DNA of 60,000 nt from Cryptomeria japonica (GCF_030272615.1 NC_081412.1:691246083-691306082), one strand, 5' to 3'; shown: positions 31,716-42,835, counted from the stretch's first letter. Notes: generated by a model from the letters alone, not told the origin. Numbers and translations are program-made.

Positions 31716-33354
31716 GACCCCATTTTGTTTTTGATAGTATTTTGGTAATTAAATAGCACATCAAGTAGACTCTCTTAAGGTCAAAAGGTCACAAATATTA
31801 CCACAACCCACATCTTGATACTCCGTTAGCTCAAACAACCCTGTCACACCCTAAGGTGCGCCCATTTTTTTTGTCTTTGTCTGGAAATTAAACAAAAGAG
31901 GATCGCTCCTCAATTGGCTTGTTATCCTGGGATATATATGGTGTGTCTTGGGGGAAAATTCTTCCCCACCCTTAAACTATGATAATAAAGTGTCTGGTTA
32001 CTGACTCAGTTGGGCTTCCAATTTCTAAGGTGTTTAATCAGGCTTCCATTCGGGTGGGCATAGATCCAAAAAAATTAATCATTGCTATGCCATTCCAACA
32101 CCCATTGATTACAATTTTCATTGCAAACACATTTATTTTATAGTGTTTAGAATACTTGGCATTAGTCATTACCACTTTAGGTCATTCCCCTCTCATCGAC
32201 CTTATGGGATTCTTGGGAGGATAGGCCAGCTAAAGTTGTTATCCTAATGCAAAATTGACAGAAAGCATAAAAGAGATGGTTCTGTATTTTCGATCACCCA
32301 TTGAAGGGGAGAGAATATACCTATCACCTCACAAACACAAAAGACAAGGATTCTTTTTAAACCTTCATTGCAAAATTGTCTAAGCTAGATGGAGATGTCA
32401 CTCCAAGAAGACATGATGTTCTTTTTATCCAATATTGCAATGGTGAGATTTGTGTTGTCCTTTTTGAAAGCAATAAAATGAAATGTTTGTCTTAAACTAC
32501 CCCTGCAAAGAAATCAAACATTGTTAGCACATGGTGGGCTCTCCAGCCTGATTTTTCTTCTCGGTTACAACTTTTCTATTTGCAAAAATAGAAAGAAATC
32601 TGACAGAAAATGACAAAAAAATAAAAACAGAATCTATCTAACCTATCCTAGAAATTATGAATTAACCTCTATGCAATTGCGAAATACTATCTAATCAGAT
32701 GCAAATTGACATAATAGCAATTGTGAATTTTTGTATAAGCAAATGTGAATTACTGTCAGGTCAATTACGCATTAGTTAAAACCTGCAACTTTGAAAAATT
32801 TCTAAACAACAAAAAAATACGGAAGAGAGAAGTTTTCACTTTCAGTGAAGTCATTCTAGATGAGGTTTCTCATTACTGCAATATCATCATAAATGTCAAA
32901 TTTGTCTAGGATTTTGTTTATGGTTTGATGGTATGAAACTATGGCCTCTCCCTCTTCAAATTCTCAAAATTGTCTTTATGCTTTGATAAGCCTTTGGTAG
33001 GCTTTTAGTTGTCTGTTGTGTTGTTTCCTCCTTCTTGCACCTAAAATTTTGAAAGTTACCTTGCCTTCCATGGAGCTCGAAACATTTTATGTCTAAAAAT
33101 GAACTTTCCCAGAATCATGAAAGATTGGTGGGTTAATCTCGCAAATGGATTTAAAGCCAAAATGACATCAAAAAATAAAATTCTAGGTTAAGCCTATAAT
33201 TGCGCATTAGTTTAAGCAATTGCGAATCAGAATGATGTCAAATGTGAATCAGAATGACATCAATTGTGAATTTCTATGATGGAAATTGCACACTCTATTT
33301 TTTGTACGGACCCATAAATCAAAAAATCAAAAAATTAGATCAGTAGGCGAGTTA
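31716..33354 (-). other. 5' internal leader of element B
   Basis: This lies between the primer site of B and the point where N inserted. On the minus strand a short reading near 33070-32880 begins MEGKVTFKILGARRRK and shows VSYHQTINKILDKFD-like sequence, but stops follow quickly and I cannot assign it. The rest shows no domain. The AATTGCGAAT-type words are listed separately. Confidence 0.4.
32655..33290. repeat. Dispersed CAATTGCGAAT-like words
   Basis: Short words of the type GCAATTGCGAAT or AATTGTGAAT recur near 32678, 32718, 32740, 33210, 33232 and 33260, some within a roughly 24-base unit (GAATCAGAATGACATCAATT). They cluster on both sides of the short broken ORF in the leader of B. Their meaning is unknown. 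Confidence 0.45.
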
Positions 33355-33373
33355 TTCACGTCAGGTTCACCAA
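33355..33373 (-). promoter_or_regulatory. Candidate primer-binding site of element B
   Basis: Immediately inside the 5' LTR the minus strand reads TTGGTGAACCTGACGTGAA, which starts with TGG as a primer site should. It is not the iMet type seen in the copia elements. I cannot name the tRNA. Confidence 0.5.
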
Positions 33374-34331
33374 TTTTTTCCATGTTTGAATGTCATATTA
33401 AAATTATAAATCTGATTAGGGGGTAAAGACATTTAACTAATCAAATACAATCAAACATAAACCAATAGAATTAACACAAGATAATAATAATTTCAAATAA
33501 AGGAAACTCCCTCATCCTGCATTGTGACTTCCATTGTTCTTCTCCGAAATTATGTGGGTGGCTCTCAGGTATTTTATTGAAATTCCTGTGTAAGATTGGC
33601 AATTACTTTGAAGAGTGTGATCTAGATTCATTTGTGAAAATGGTGCTATTTATATAGATTTTCAACACAGAAGGGGTGAGGATTTTGAACTCAAGTTCTG
33701 ATTGGGAGTGAACTGATTTTGATTGATCAGTTAACAAAGTTGATTTTTTGTTAACTCAGATTGATTGACTTGTTAACTAGGTTGTTTGAGCAGTCAACTA
33801 GATAGATTGGATAATGAACTGAATAGATTACTTAGTTGACTGGATTGATTGAAGAGAAGACTGAATTGATTAGGGAGATAAATGGATTGATTGATCAGTT
33901 AGAAAAGGTGATTTGGAGTGAAAAAGGGTGATTGGAGAGTTAACTGATTTGATCAATCAGTCATGATTTTCAACTTGTGCTATAGGATTTTGGAATTGAA
34001 TTTGATTTTCATTTTCAATTTGGATTTGGATTTGAACTTTCGAATGCTGAAATGCACATGAAATTAACTGAAATTCAGATTTTGTGAAATGTGAATTTGA
34101 TGATTTGGAATTAGATGGAATTAAATGAAATGAATTGAAATTCGAATTTGGGGGAATTTGGAGGAATAAGTTAATTAATTTAAATAATTTAAATGAAATT
34201 ATTTAAACATTAGAAATAGGATTAATTAAATAATAAAGATTATTTAATTAAAGAAATTAATCATAATTAATTAAATAAATAATATTTAATTAATATTTGA
34301 GAAAGGTGTTTGATGATGAATTGATTAAGAA

Positions 34332-34347
34332 GTGGAAATTGAATAAT
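34332..34347. repeat. 16-base LINE target-site duplication (left)
   Basis: GTGGAAATTGAATAAT is repeated at 35845-35860. The uninterrupted LTR partner has this sequence once near 21039-21054. Confidence 0.92.
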
Positions 34348-35844
34348 TTTTTTTTGATCGGTAATAGTGATTTTTATTAATTACTCGGGATTTTAATCTA
34401 GCTCGAATGAGGTGGTGCTACAATTAGGGAGCCACCTCCCCAGATCCCTCTCCCCCTTCCAGAGGGGGGTCATTACAACTATTCCCATCCTTATCCCACT
34501 TACCCTTTTTACGCTTCACCTCTATCCATCCATGTGATTTGGCATCCTCCAACAATTTCAGATTTTGAAAATCCGTACCAACCAGCCCCTTTCTTTCCCA
34601 ACAATGATTCTCAGATTGCTTCCCCTCATCCATGCCTGCAATTAAACCCCTTTGAGAGCTAGGACCTTCCTCCAACATCTGTACACCTCCAATAGCATCT
34701 TGAAAGGAGCTGCAACCTTCAGGACAAACTCCCTCACCAACCAAACCCCCAACATCTTGGTGAGATTTCAGATTCCCAACCACCTTCTCCACCATGTAAG
34801 ATTGGGGGGTAACATCCTTCCACCATGAAGCTAGACTCTTCACCCTATGCTTAGCACAAGATTCAACATTATGACCAGTCTTAAAACATCTCCTACATCT
34901 AAAAGGAATCCCTTCATAATACACCGACTGGAGACAAACTCCCTTTGACATAGAAATAGAGATCTGTGAAGGGAGACCCGTGGATGTATCCATCTCCACC
35001 AAGACACGAGCAAAAGTAGTATGTAGTAAATTGAGAGAGCCATCATCAGTCAATAAAAACTTACCGAGGGAGTTCCCAATAGCTTCAAAGCATGAGTCAA
35101 ACCAGTATTGTAATAGAAGGTTTGGAAGTCTAATCCACATAGGAGCATGATCAAAAGATTTTGACTCGGGGTTGAAAGTCGGATGCCACAGTTTAAGCAT
35201 CAAAGGATTATTGTCCTCCCAACACCATTGGCTACCACCAAGGATTTTAGTTCTATCCTCCACAGTCTGAAACACCATGATAAAAAACCCTCAAGCATGA
35301 GGGTAAATCTGTACACTGTTGTCTAGAATGGGCTCCCAATGATCAGAGATCCATTTATGTAGAGCACCAAGACTAGGCCAAAAACCCCTAAAATGCCTAA
35401 TAAGCCCTAATGTCAAAAAAACAAGCTCATTATGATCAACCTCTTTCTCCACCTCCTCTGACAAAGAAACAAAAGTTGGCATGGCCGGGGCAGTCACATT
35501 CAAAGTTGATGGGCCCCAAATATCTCTTCCATTGGGCGACCTCCACCTACTTGGTAGTGAGCCTACCCTCTATTCAGGCATTGCACAGGGACGAGTATGG
35601 GGGCGGAAGCTAGACACACAACCATCATAGGCATTTGAAGCAAGTTCCCTAAAACCCCATCGCTCATTTGGGGACCCTAGTCTACCCTAGCTTCTCTCTC
35701 TACCATCTCCGCGCTTCACCACTGACACCCAACTAGTATTGCCCCATTCGGAAGGGAAACCACCGCGCCCCGCATGAACCCTAACTCATGGAGCAACCAT
35801 CAACGACATCACAATTTTTATTTTTTGAGCTAGCACAACAACCC
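34348..35844 (-). mobile_element. ORF1-only LINE derivative in the LTR of B
   Basis: A 1.5-kb insertion is flanked by a 16-base duplication, GTGGAAATTGAATAAT, at 34332-34347 and 35845-35860. On the minus strand it starts with a relatively GC-rich leader (35844-35504), carries ORF1 (35503-34424), then a short 3' part and an A-run (34348-34355) after TTACCGATC. ORF2 is absent although both ends look intact. It is therefore an internally deleted, ORF1-only copy and not a 5'-truncated one. It must have been moved by the ORF2 protein of another LINE. Confidence 0.9.
34424..35503 (-). pseudogene. LINE ORF1: DUF4283 domain and CCHC knuckle, one stop
   Basis: This is an RNA-binding ORF1 of a plant LINE. 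From the Met at 35503, residues about 30-70 start the DUF4283 fold (GFWPSLGALHKWISDHW, ILDNSVQIYPHA). A TGA at 35291-35293 breaks it, and the same frame resumes at once with GFFIMVFQTVEDRTKIL and WCWEDNNPLMLKLWHP. APMWIRLPNLLLQYW and GKFLLTDDGS complete the domain. RCRRCFKTGHNVESC is a complete CX2CX4HX4C knuckle. The tail is long and charged and includes HGWIEVKRKKGKW. One stop in about 360 codons suggests a comparatively young copy. Confidence 0.9.
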
Positions 35845-35860
35845 GTGGAAATTGAATAAT
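35845..35860. repeat. 16-base LINE target-site duplication (right)
   Basis: This is identical to 34332-34347 and continues into LTR B sequence. Confidence 0.92.
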
Positions 35861-35995
35861 TAATAATGTGGAAAGATGATGATTGAGTCAATTGAGAAGA
35901 ATTAATTCTAAAGCTTAATTAAATAATTGAAGAATTATTGAATTAATAAGATGAATAATTAGCAATGATCAATGAGGCATTTTTAGGTGTCTACA

Positions 35996-36000
35996 CAATG
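35996..36000. repeat. Target-site duplication of B (right copy)
   Basis: CAATG directly follows the right LTR of element B and matches 20031-20035. Confidence 0.9.
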
Positions 36001-36345
36001 TATTCTGGTTTTGTAGTAGATAAGGAGATTGCATATTGCTTCTTTCTGAGCCAAGAGACCAATCCGCCTCCCAAGAAAAATGCGCTACCACTGGTACTTA
36101 TTTTTTCATCAACACAACCAACCCAATTAACATCTGTGTTATCCATGGAAGAGAAATCACTGTCCTTATTATACTCTAAAGCATAATCTAGAGTCCCTCT
36201 CAAATACCTGAATGTCCTTTTGAGTACCACATCATGAGATTTCTTAGGATTTGCTTGATATCTAGTAACCATACATATTGCATGCGTAATATCAGGACTA
36301 GAAGTAATCAAGTACAAAAGACTATTGGCAATATTGCATTATAAC
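35996..36345 (-). pseudogene. Copia A RNase H, N-terminal part
   Basis: On the minus strand the segment reads NSLLYLITSSPDITHAICMV, RYQANPKKSHDVVLKR, FRYLRGTLDYALEY, VNWVGCVDEKISTSGSAFF, then SWLRKKQYAISLSTTKPEY. These are the RT end and RNase H start of copia polyproteins. In DVNWVG the usual Asp-Ala-Asp-Trp motif reads Asp-Val-Asn-Trp, so the second acidic residue is lost. The frame is cut at CAATG by element B and resumes at 20035. Confidence 0.88.
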
Positions 36346-36359
36346 AGACAATGAAAGAT

Positions 36360-37830
36360 TGTTGGCATTTCAAAAAGGATATTGAGAAGGTTGTTGATGA
36401 TTATGGATATAACTGATTAAAGATGTTTTACTATCCTGATATTATTATTTTGTCATTGATGTCAAGAAATTGATTTTCTAATTCAATATGATGTTGCCAT
36501 ATCTTGAGAAGTATGATATGAAGATTATAAAGATGTTGGTAAAAGACATAGGAAAGAATATGATGAATAAGGGGATGAATAAGGTATTCAATGGGAAACT
36601 ACTACCGAGTTAGACAATGATGAGATCATGATGTTTTAGATTGTTTTAACATCATACATATGTTGTAAATTGTAAAGGATAATACTAAACTATGTTATCA
36701 AGCAAGGAACCTAGTCAGTAAACCCTAAGGTTATCGGTATCGGTTAATGAAGGCAGAATGTCTACTGAGTGAAGCTTAGTATTTACCGAGTTGTTACCAA
36801 GTTGTAATCGAGCTATAACAGAATGCATTAAATGTTTACATGCGGTATTTAATGAAGGAAGCTGATGAGCTAGAGCGGATTAAATGATTGGTGAGCTGTG
36901 CATGAAGTTTGTTAACGAATCTAAGGCAATGGAAAGTCGGCATGAAGATCTACAGCTCAGATTGAACCGCAATACCCTGACACAAGTTCCAAGACTATTA
37001 TGCAAGTTCCAAGGTGGGGTAAAACATTTTCAGATCGAAAGATGCATTGAACCTGGACAAGATTGAAGATCTAATGGCTATGATTGGTCATGGGAAATGT
37101 GATCAAGGAGATTAAGCAGTTATCTAATTGTTTATAAATAGGAAACTATTGATAAACAATGTATGCGAGTAAGTGTATGCACAGGGATGCTACATAGTGA
37201 TTACTGAGCACAGAAGCTTGAAGACCTGTTAGAATAACAGAGTATAGAGGCCTAGCAGATAGACAAGATTAGTTCTATGTCTAGATTGTATTGAACAAAT
37301 AGGAATCTTCTTTAGTATTTTAGATGTGAAGTTGCAGATAGATTTTTATTACTGTTATTTTGTGAAAGTGACAAAAAATCTCTTAACCGAGTGGACTTAA
37401 CAGTCTTATATGTAAAACCCTCTAGCAAGGTGACATTCTGATTGAGTGTTTGAAATCCTTTGACAAGGTCACTTCTAACAAAGTGAAGATCCCTTCAGAT
37501 CTGAGGGAAATCCCTTAACCGGGTCACATCTAGCAATGTGTTTGTAATCTTTAATAGGATTTTCTTTTAACCGAGCATACTCTAGAAGAGTATATTTCTT
37601 AGTGGGTCCGAAATCCCATAGTGGTTTTTCCCTATTTGGGTTTCCATGTTAAATCTGGTGTTATGAGGTTTATGATGTTTATATGCTTTTGAGCTTGCAT
37701 GTTTGACAGTTTTGGTTATATTACTGAAATATATGTTACCGAGGTTGAATCTGATGTTTTTATGGATGATTAAGTTTGTATAATTCACCCCCCCCTCTCA
37801 TCTTGTTGGCTATTGGATCTATACTTATAT
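36360..37830 (+). repeat. LTR of a plus-strand copia element (F), with primer site
   Basis: It starts TGTTGGCATT and shows the copia-LTR hallmarks: GGGTTTCCATGTTAAATCT-type sequence near 37635 and TAATTCACCCCCCCCTCTCA at 37782-37800. After the presumed LTR end (about 37830) comes AAGTATCAGAACT, a mutated iMet primer site, and a few leader bases, then the RT of copia A resumes. It is therefore an LTR with primer site and not a clean solo LTR. The rest of the element is missing. Confidence 0.7.
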
Positions 37831-37849
37831 TAAGTATCAGAACTATCAA

Positions 37850-38640
37850 AAATGACCACTCATAGATCTATATTAAGTTTGATCAACTTTTGGAGACCCA
37901 TCATCCTTACTCAAGTGACAACCAGTAGCTATTGGAGTACTCACTGGTTTAGCATTCTCCATACCAAACTTCTTTAACATCTTCTTAACATATTTTGTTT
38001 GAGAAATAAAGATTCCATTATCTTACTGAGCAACTTGAAGGCCAAGAAAGAAGGATAAATCATCAATCATTGACATCTCAAATTACTGCTGTATTTCCTC
38101 TGCAAATATTTTACATGCCTTATATTCTCCTCCAAAGATGATATGATCAACATATACAACTACTATCAATAATATTTTATCCTCAATTTTGAAATAAAGA
38201 TTGCTATCAGTAGTACCTTTCTTGAAGCCTTTCTGTAGTAGATACTTGTCCAACCGAGCATACCAATCCCTAGGGGTTTTCTTGAGACCGTACAATGCCT
38301 TTTTGAATCTTCTTAAACATCTTAATCTTTTGCAAACTGAAATCCATTAGGTTGTTCTATGTAGACTTCTTTTAGATCTCCATTCAAAAAAGCTAACTTG
38401 ATATCCATTTGATATAACTTGAAGTTTTTGTGAGAAACAAAAACTAAGAACATTTTGATTAACTCCATTCTATCCATTGGAGAAAAAATCTCCTTAAAAT
38501 CAATGCCTTCTATTTGATAATACCCCTTACACACCAATCTATCCTTGTTCCTTGTCACGTTTCCTTCTTCATTCAATACTATTTGGAACACCCACTTGAT
38601 TGTGATAATATTCTTATCAGCAGGTCTAGGAACAAGTTCC
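37850..38640 (-). pseudogene. Copia A reverse transcriptase
   Basis: Pieces in minus-strand frames give [56 protein letters not shown] (38591-38322) and MYGLKKTPRDWYARLDKY, then VVVYVDHIIFGGE (38295-38083). Box C is YVDH in place of YVDD, a lost catalytic Asp. The last part (38060-37860) carries STPIA and the end of the domain before the LTR fragment F. Stops and a frameshift near 38310 make it non-functional. Confidence 0.85.
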
Positions 38641-39925
38641 CATGTCTATTTTTTCTCAATGTGATCAAAGTTCTTCTTCCATAGATTTCATCCATCCTTC
38701 ATCCTTTCATGCATCAAAAAATGTTTTAGGCTCAACTTATGATAGAAGACAAATATTTACCTGTTCACTTGCCTTGGAAAGTGTCCACCTAGTCTGCACT
38801 CCTTCTTTCTTTTCACCAATAATCTGATCTTCAAAGTTATTCTTTTAAACACATCTTGCCAGAGACTTTGGGATCTTTTCTAATTCCTTTCCCTCTTTTT
38901 TCTTTTCTTCTTCCTCCTCTTCAATGTAGGGAACAACATTAGGTCCACAATCCTAAGGTATTGGTGCAATTTGATCCCAATCTTCATCTACTCTAACATT
39001 TGCACTTTCAACTATCTTCTTGAGTCTTTTGTTAAAACATTTGTAGGTCTTGCTTCTTGTTGAGTAACCAAGAAATATTCCTTCTTCAATTCTTGAATAA
39101 TACTTTCCAAGTTCATCTTCATCTCTTATGATATACATTTGTTTCCAAAGATTCTGAAATACTTGACAATAGCAGGTTATTTATGCCAAAGCTCATAAGG
39201 GGTCTTGGAATGAGTAATTCTCACCTTTACTCTGTTAAGAATATATACCACAATATGAACAACTTCCTTCCAATAAATATATAGTAGATTAGCATCTTTA
39301 TATATTTTTCTAGCCATCTCTTGAACAATCTTTTTTTCCTTTCAACAACCCCATTTTGTTGTAGTGTTCTAGGAGTAGACAAATGTCTCCTAAGACCATG
39401 CTCTTCAAAAAATATTTCAAACTCATTTCATGTAAATATAACTCCTCTATTAGAGCTTAAGTATTTGATCTTAGCCTCCCTTTTATTTTCAACCATAAAT
39501 TAAAAAAAATTAAAGCTATCTAAAGCTTATGATTTCTTTTTTAGAAAAGTAATCCATGTCATTTTAGAATAATCATCAACAAGTATCATAAAGTACCTTT
39601 CACCATTAAGTTTCCTTGTCATGGTAGGTCCACATAGATCATTATGTATTAACTCCAAGGGTTTTGAAGTAGAAAATTCCTTGCTCTTAAATCTTATCTT
39701 TGTTTATTTTTCCATTTGACATTCCTTGCATAATGTATTTATAAGATTGATAATGTTCATTAGATCTTTGACAACATGTGTAGAACTAATCTTTACCAAG
39801 TTATCAAAATTTATGTGTCCCATCCTCCTATGCCAAAGCCAACATTAACTACTCTAAGCAATTAAACAACTTCCATCTATAGCTTCCTTCAAGTAATACT
39901 AATTTACATCATTTCTTGTTCCTTT
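38641..39925 (-). pseudogene. Copia A integrase and linker, degraded
   Basis: On the minus strand a reading near 39780-39500 shows the integrase zinc and core features (LCKECQ, LIHNDLCGPT-like, RYFMILVDDYS). The open piece 39138-38953 gives YYSRIEEGIFLGYSTRSKTY and CFNKRLKKIVESANV, the conserved segment after the copia integrase core. Many stops lie between. The variable linker toward RT follows. Confidence 0.75.
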
Positions 39926-40787
39926 TTAACCAGTCTTATCATGAAATGTAAGTCTATATCCTTTACTGCACATTTGAATAACACTAAGAATATTGTGCCC
40001 CAAACCCTTAACATACAAAACTTCCTCTATCTTGATCTTCCTATCAATGGATATTGTCACTTTGCCATAGAATTGAGCAGATTCTTCACCACCAAACTCG
40101 ACTGATCCACCATTTGTCTTTTCAAAATTGATAAATTTTCTTCTATCACCTATCATGTGGTTTGAGAAACCATTATCAATTACCCATGCATTCGACCCTT
40201 CCTTTGCATATAAAGAAGACCACACAATTAATGATCTTTCATTGTTCCCATGATACTGCTAGATATTGATTTCCTCATCATCATTAACTTTCATAGCCAT
40301 AAATAGGGTTTCATCACTAGAATCAATATGGTTGTCATCTTCAGATGAATGGATACTCTCTTTGGAGTAAAACATTCTTTTAGGCTGATCTATTTTGTCT
40401 TTTTCATCTACCCTCTTGTTTATATCATTTCTTCTTCAATTGATTTCTTCTCTATAAGGACATCTACCTACAAAATGACTGATCCTTCCACAATTAAAAC
40501 ATTTTAGAGGTAACTTACCTTTTTATGTACCAATGCCCTTCTTTATTCTTCTCACAAATTTTTATTTTGCTTCATCAATTTTGTTATCTAAGTTAGTATC
40601 ATCTTCTTCCTTCTTACTTTATTTGAATGCAACTTCCTCTTTGGTTTATCTAGTTCAGTATTTCTCATCTTGAAGGCAAAGAGGGCTCCATAGAGTTGAT
40701 TCATAGTATAAGTATCCAAATCTCTACTTTCTTCAATGACAAACATCTTAGGAACAAAATATTTAGTAAGAGTCCTAAGTACCTTCT
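39926..40787 (-). pseudogene. Copia A protease and gag end
   Basis: The open piece 40225-39926 has AWVIDNGFSNHMIGDRRKF, the copia protease site with Asp-Asn-Gly where Asp-Ser-Gly is usual, then EEVLYVKGLGHNILSVIQM. Upstream, near 40520-40470, a knuckle CFNCGRISHFVGRC is complete. Upstream again (40790-40660) gag residues KVLRTLTKYFVPKM and YTMNQLYGALFA are seen. Gag is cut at 40787, where the LTR of copia C begins. Confidence 0.8.
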
Positions 40788-41177
40788 GTTAAATTTCGAG
40801 AAACAAATTACAACCTAGAATCTAATTGGAAGAGATAGATCAAATAAATTGTAAATGAAAATAAAATGAACAACATAACAATGATACTGAGAGAAAACTG
40901 ATGTGAAGTGATCCAAGGAAAAATAGCATTAGATCAAAATCTCCAAATAGACTCAAGGAGATGGAGAATGTGGCAAGTCCAACCAATGAGGAGTGACCAC
41001 TAGGTAGTGCTAATAATAGCAAGTGTAACTCCCATGGAAGAGGACAACACCTCAACACCCACTAACTTGAGTAAACATTCTTTATTAACCTAAACAAGCT
41101 TAATTAAAGTGTAGGAAAAACCTAGGACTAAAGGGAAAATAAAACCCAACTAGTAAATTAAAAACCTACACTAACAC
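40788..41177 (-). repeat. 3' LTR of copia C (about 390 bp)
   Basis: On the minus strand it begins TGTTAGTGTAGG and ends near TTTAACA (the plus-strand left edge is TGTTAAATTTCG). The preceding minus-strand sequence GCTTAAGCGGGGG is the purine-rich end typical of this copia class. It lies inside the gag of copia A. Confidence 0.85.
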
Positions 41178-41195
41178 CCCCGCTTAAGCGTATCT
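41178..41195 (-). promoter_or_regulatory. Polypurine tract of copia C
   Basis: On the minus strand TACGCTTAAGCGGGGG immediately precedes the LTR start TGTTAGTG. The G-run would prime plus-strand synthesis. Confidence 0.65.
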
Positions 41196-41399
41196 TAGGT
41201 GGGTAAAAAAGATGGGTCCTGACAAACTAAGCTTGATGAGGTACCCATGTACAAAGAGTACCCCCCATAGAGAAGAATCCCCCCCCCCAAAAAAAATAAG
41301 AAACAGAACACCCCACCAAAATAGAGAGAGAAAGAAAAGATAGATTATGAAGCCCCCCCAAAAGTGGACACTAACCGCACGCCAAGCAAAGATCACAAA
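41196..41399. other. 3' non-coding part of copia C
   Basis: This sits between RNase H and the polypurine tract. It includes a C-run (41280-41288) next to an A-run. No protein is seen. Confidence 0.5.
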
Positions 41400-42835
41400 T
41401 GAAGGAACTTGCTCTCAGTGAAGGGTTTGGTAAAGATGTCTACGATATGCTCTAATGTCAAATGGTATTGAAGATCGATGACTTTTTCTTGAATCAACTC
41501 CCGAATGTAGTGCATGTGGATGTCAATGTGTTTGGTCCACTGATGATGGATCAGATTGTGAGAGATCTAAATCATACTCTGATTGTTATAGAAGATGATT
41601 GTTGGCTTCTGAAAGAGAATACCAAACTTAGTGAGAATGTTCTGAAGCCAAATAGCTTAGTAGAAGCTTTAACTGCTCCTTGATATTCAGCCGCAGTATA
41701 TGAAAGAGCAACAAAAGATTTTTTCTTGGTCGACCAAGAAATTGGACCAAAACCAAGAGAGAAGCAATGCACTAAAGTAGACTTGCAATCCTAAGAATTG
41801 CCAACCCAATCTGAATCTGTATATTCCACCAAGTCAATATCCATGCTCGCTGCACAGTGAATCCCATAATTATTAGTTCCTTGTAAATAGTGAAGAATCT
41901 GCTTGGCTACCTTCCAATGCAACTCATGTGTCTCCTGCATGAACCTGGAGACCAAGCCCACAACATATGAATATCAAGCCTTGTGCAAGTCAAATATATG
42001 AGGCTTCCAACCAATTGGTGATACAAGGTAGCATCCACCAATGGTGAAGAACAAGAAGCCTCAAGTTTGACCCCTGACAAAAATGGAGTGGGTGGAAGCT
42101 TACAATTAGCCATGCAAAATCTGGAGAGCATATCAAGAGCATACTTAGGCTGTGCAAGGAAGATACTAGAACATGACTGAGTGATGTCAATCCCTAGAAA
42201 GTAGTGTAGTAGGCCTAAGTCTGACATCAAAAAATGATCATGAAGAGTAGTTTTTACTACCTTGATGTAGGCTGAGTGACTCGCTATGATCAATAAGTCA
42301 TCAACATAGAGAACAAGGAAAGTGAGAGCGTCATCCTGCTACAAAATGTAGACATTTGGATCAGAATGGCACTGAGTGAACCCAATTGATAAAAGGAAGG
42401 AGTCCATCTTGGCATACCAGGCTTGAGGGGCCTGTTTAAGGCCATATATACTTTCAAAGGTGACAAACAAGTGAAGGATCCTAGACACCCCTGTGGCTCT
42501 TCCATATATATCTTCTCCTGAAGGTCACCATGAAAAAAAACACTCTTCATATCCATCTGATGAATGTACCATCTCTGAGCTATTGCAATGGCAAGGACAA
42601 GCTAGATGGAATTCATCTTGGCAACTAGTGCAAAAGTCTCAAAGTAGTTAATCCCAGGAACCTGGGAGAATCCTTTGGCAGCCAAGAGAGCCTTCTGCTT
42701 ATTAACCAACCCATCTGCAAAAAACATTGTCTGATAGATCCACTTGCACTGAACAAGTTTCCTTCCCTTAGGAAGAGAGACTAAATCCCAAATATGGTTT
42801 CTCTCCAAGGAAGTGAACTCCTCCTACATAGCAGC
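41400..42835 (-). pseudogene. Copia C reverse transcriptase and RNase H
   Basis: Minus-strand pieces in order are SLERNHIWDLVSLPKGRK, KWIYQTMFFADG and AAKGFSQVPGINYFETFALV (42808-42602), then MDMKSVFFHGDLQEKIYMEE (42556), YVDDLLIIAS at about 42310-42285 (catalytic Asp pair intact), HDHFLMSDLGLLHYFLGIDI (42293-41907), and the RNase H end with KKKSFVALSYTAAEYQG (41772-41572). Frameshifts near 42480 and in RNase H, and a TAG at about 42825, break it. The N-terminal continuation lies at 53230-54148 beyond element X. Confidence 0.85.

Larger units (their letters stand above)
20036..35995 (-). mobile_element. LTR element B (about 9.2 kb core), no pol seen; LARD-like
   Basis: Two similar LTRs (20036-21184 and 33375-35995) bound the element. 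Read on the minus strand they begin TGTAGAC and end near CATGGAAACA. A 5-base duplication CAATG flanks the element (20031-20035 and 35996-36000) and the interrupted reading frame outside confirms it. A polypurine tract (21185-21197) and a candidate primer site (33355-33373) give the minus orientation. Without the nested element N and the LINE in its right LTR the core is about 9.2 kb. The internal part shows no protease, integrase, RT or RNase H motif, only a Pro/Gln/Asn-rich broken ORF and repeats, so it fits a large non-autonomous LTR element. Its lineage is unknown. Confidence 0.85.
33375..35995 (-). repeat. 5' LTR of element B, interrupted by a LINE
   Basis: This is homologous to 20036-21184 on both sides of an insertion at 34348-35844. 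Without the insertion and its 16-base duplication the LTR is about 1108 bases. The right edge GGTGTCTACA is followed by CAATG. The left edge is slightly mutated (TTTTTCCATG where the partner has TGTTTCCATG). Confidence 0.88.
17148..40787 (-). mobile_element. Copia element A (minus), host of many insertions
   Basis: This is a Ty1/copia element read right to left: gag and protease (40787-39926), integrase (39900-38953), RT (38640-37850), RNase H (36345-35996 and 20035-19744), polypurine tract and 3' LTR (19368-17148). It is split by element B (20036-35995) exactly inside RNase H, by an LTR fragment F (36360-37830) between RT and RNase H, and is cut in gag at 40787 by the LTR of copia C. Its 5' LTR is not in the window. 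It is the outermost and so the oldest layer of the cluster. Confidence 0.85.

Noticed and set aside
36884-37066. 60-codon frame in LTR F as a peptide gene
   Set aside because: It lies in non-coding LTR sequence, is short and has no motif.
41462-41683. Plus-strand frame with acidic sequence as a gene
   Set aside because: It is the complement of the RNase H region of copia C, which has the clear protein match.
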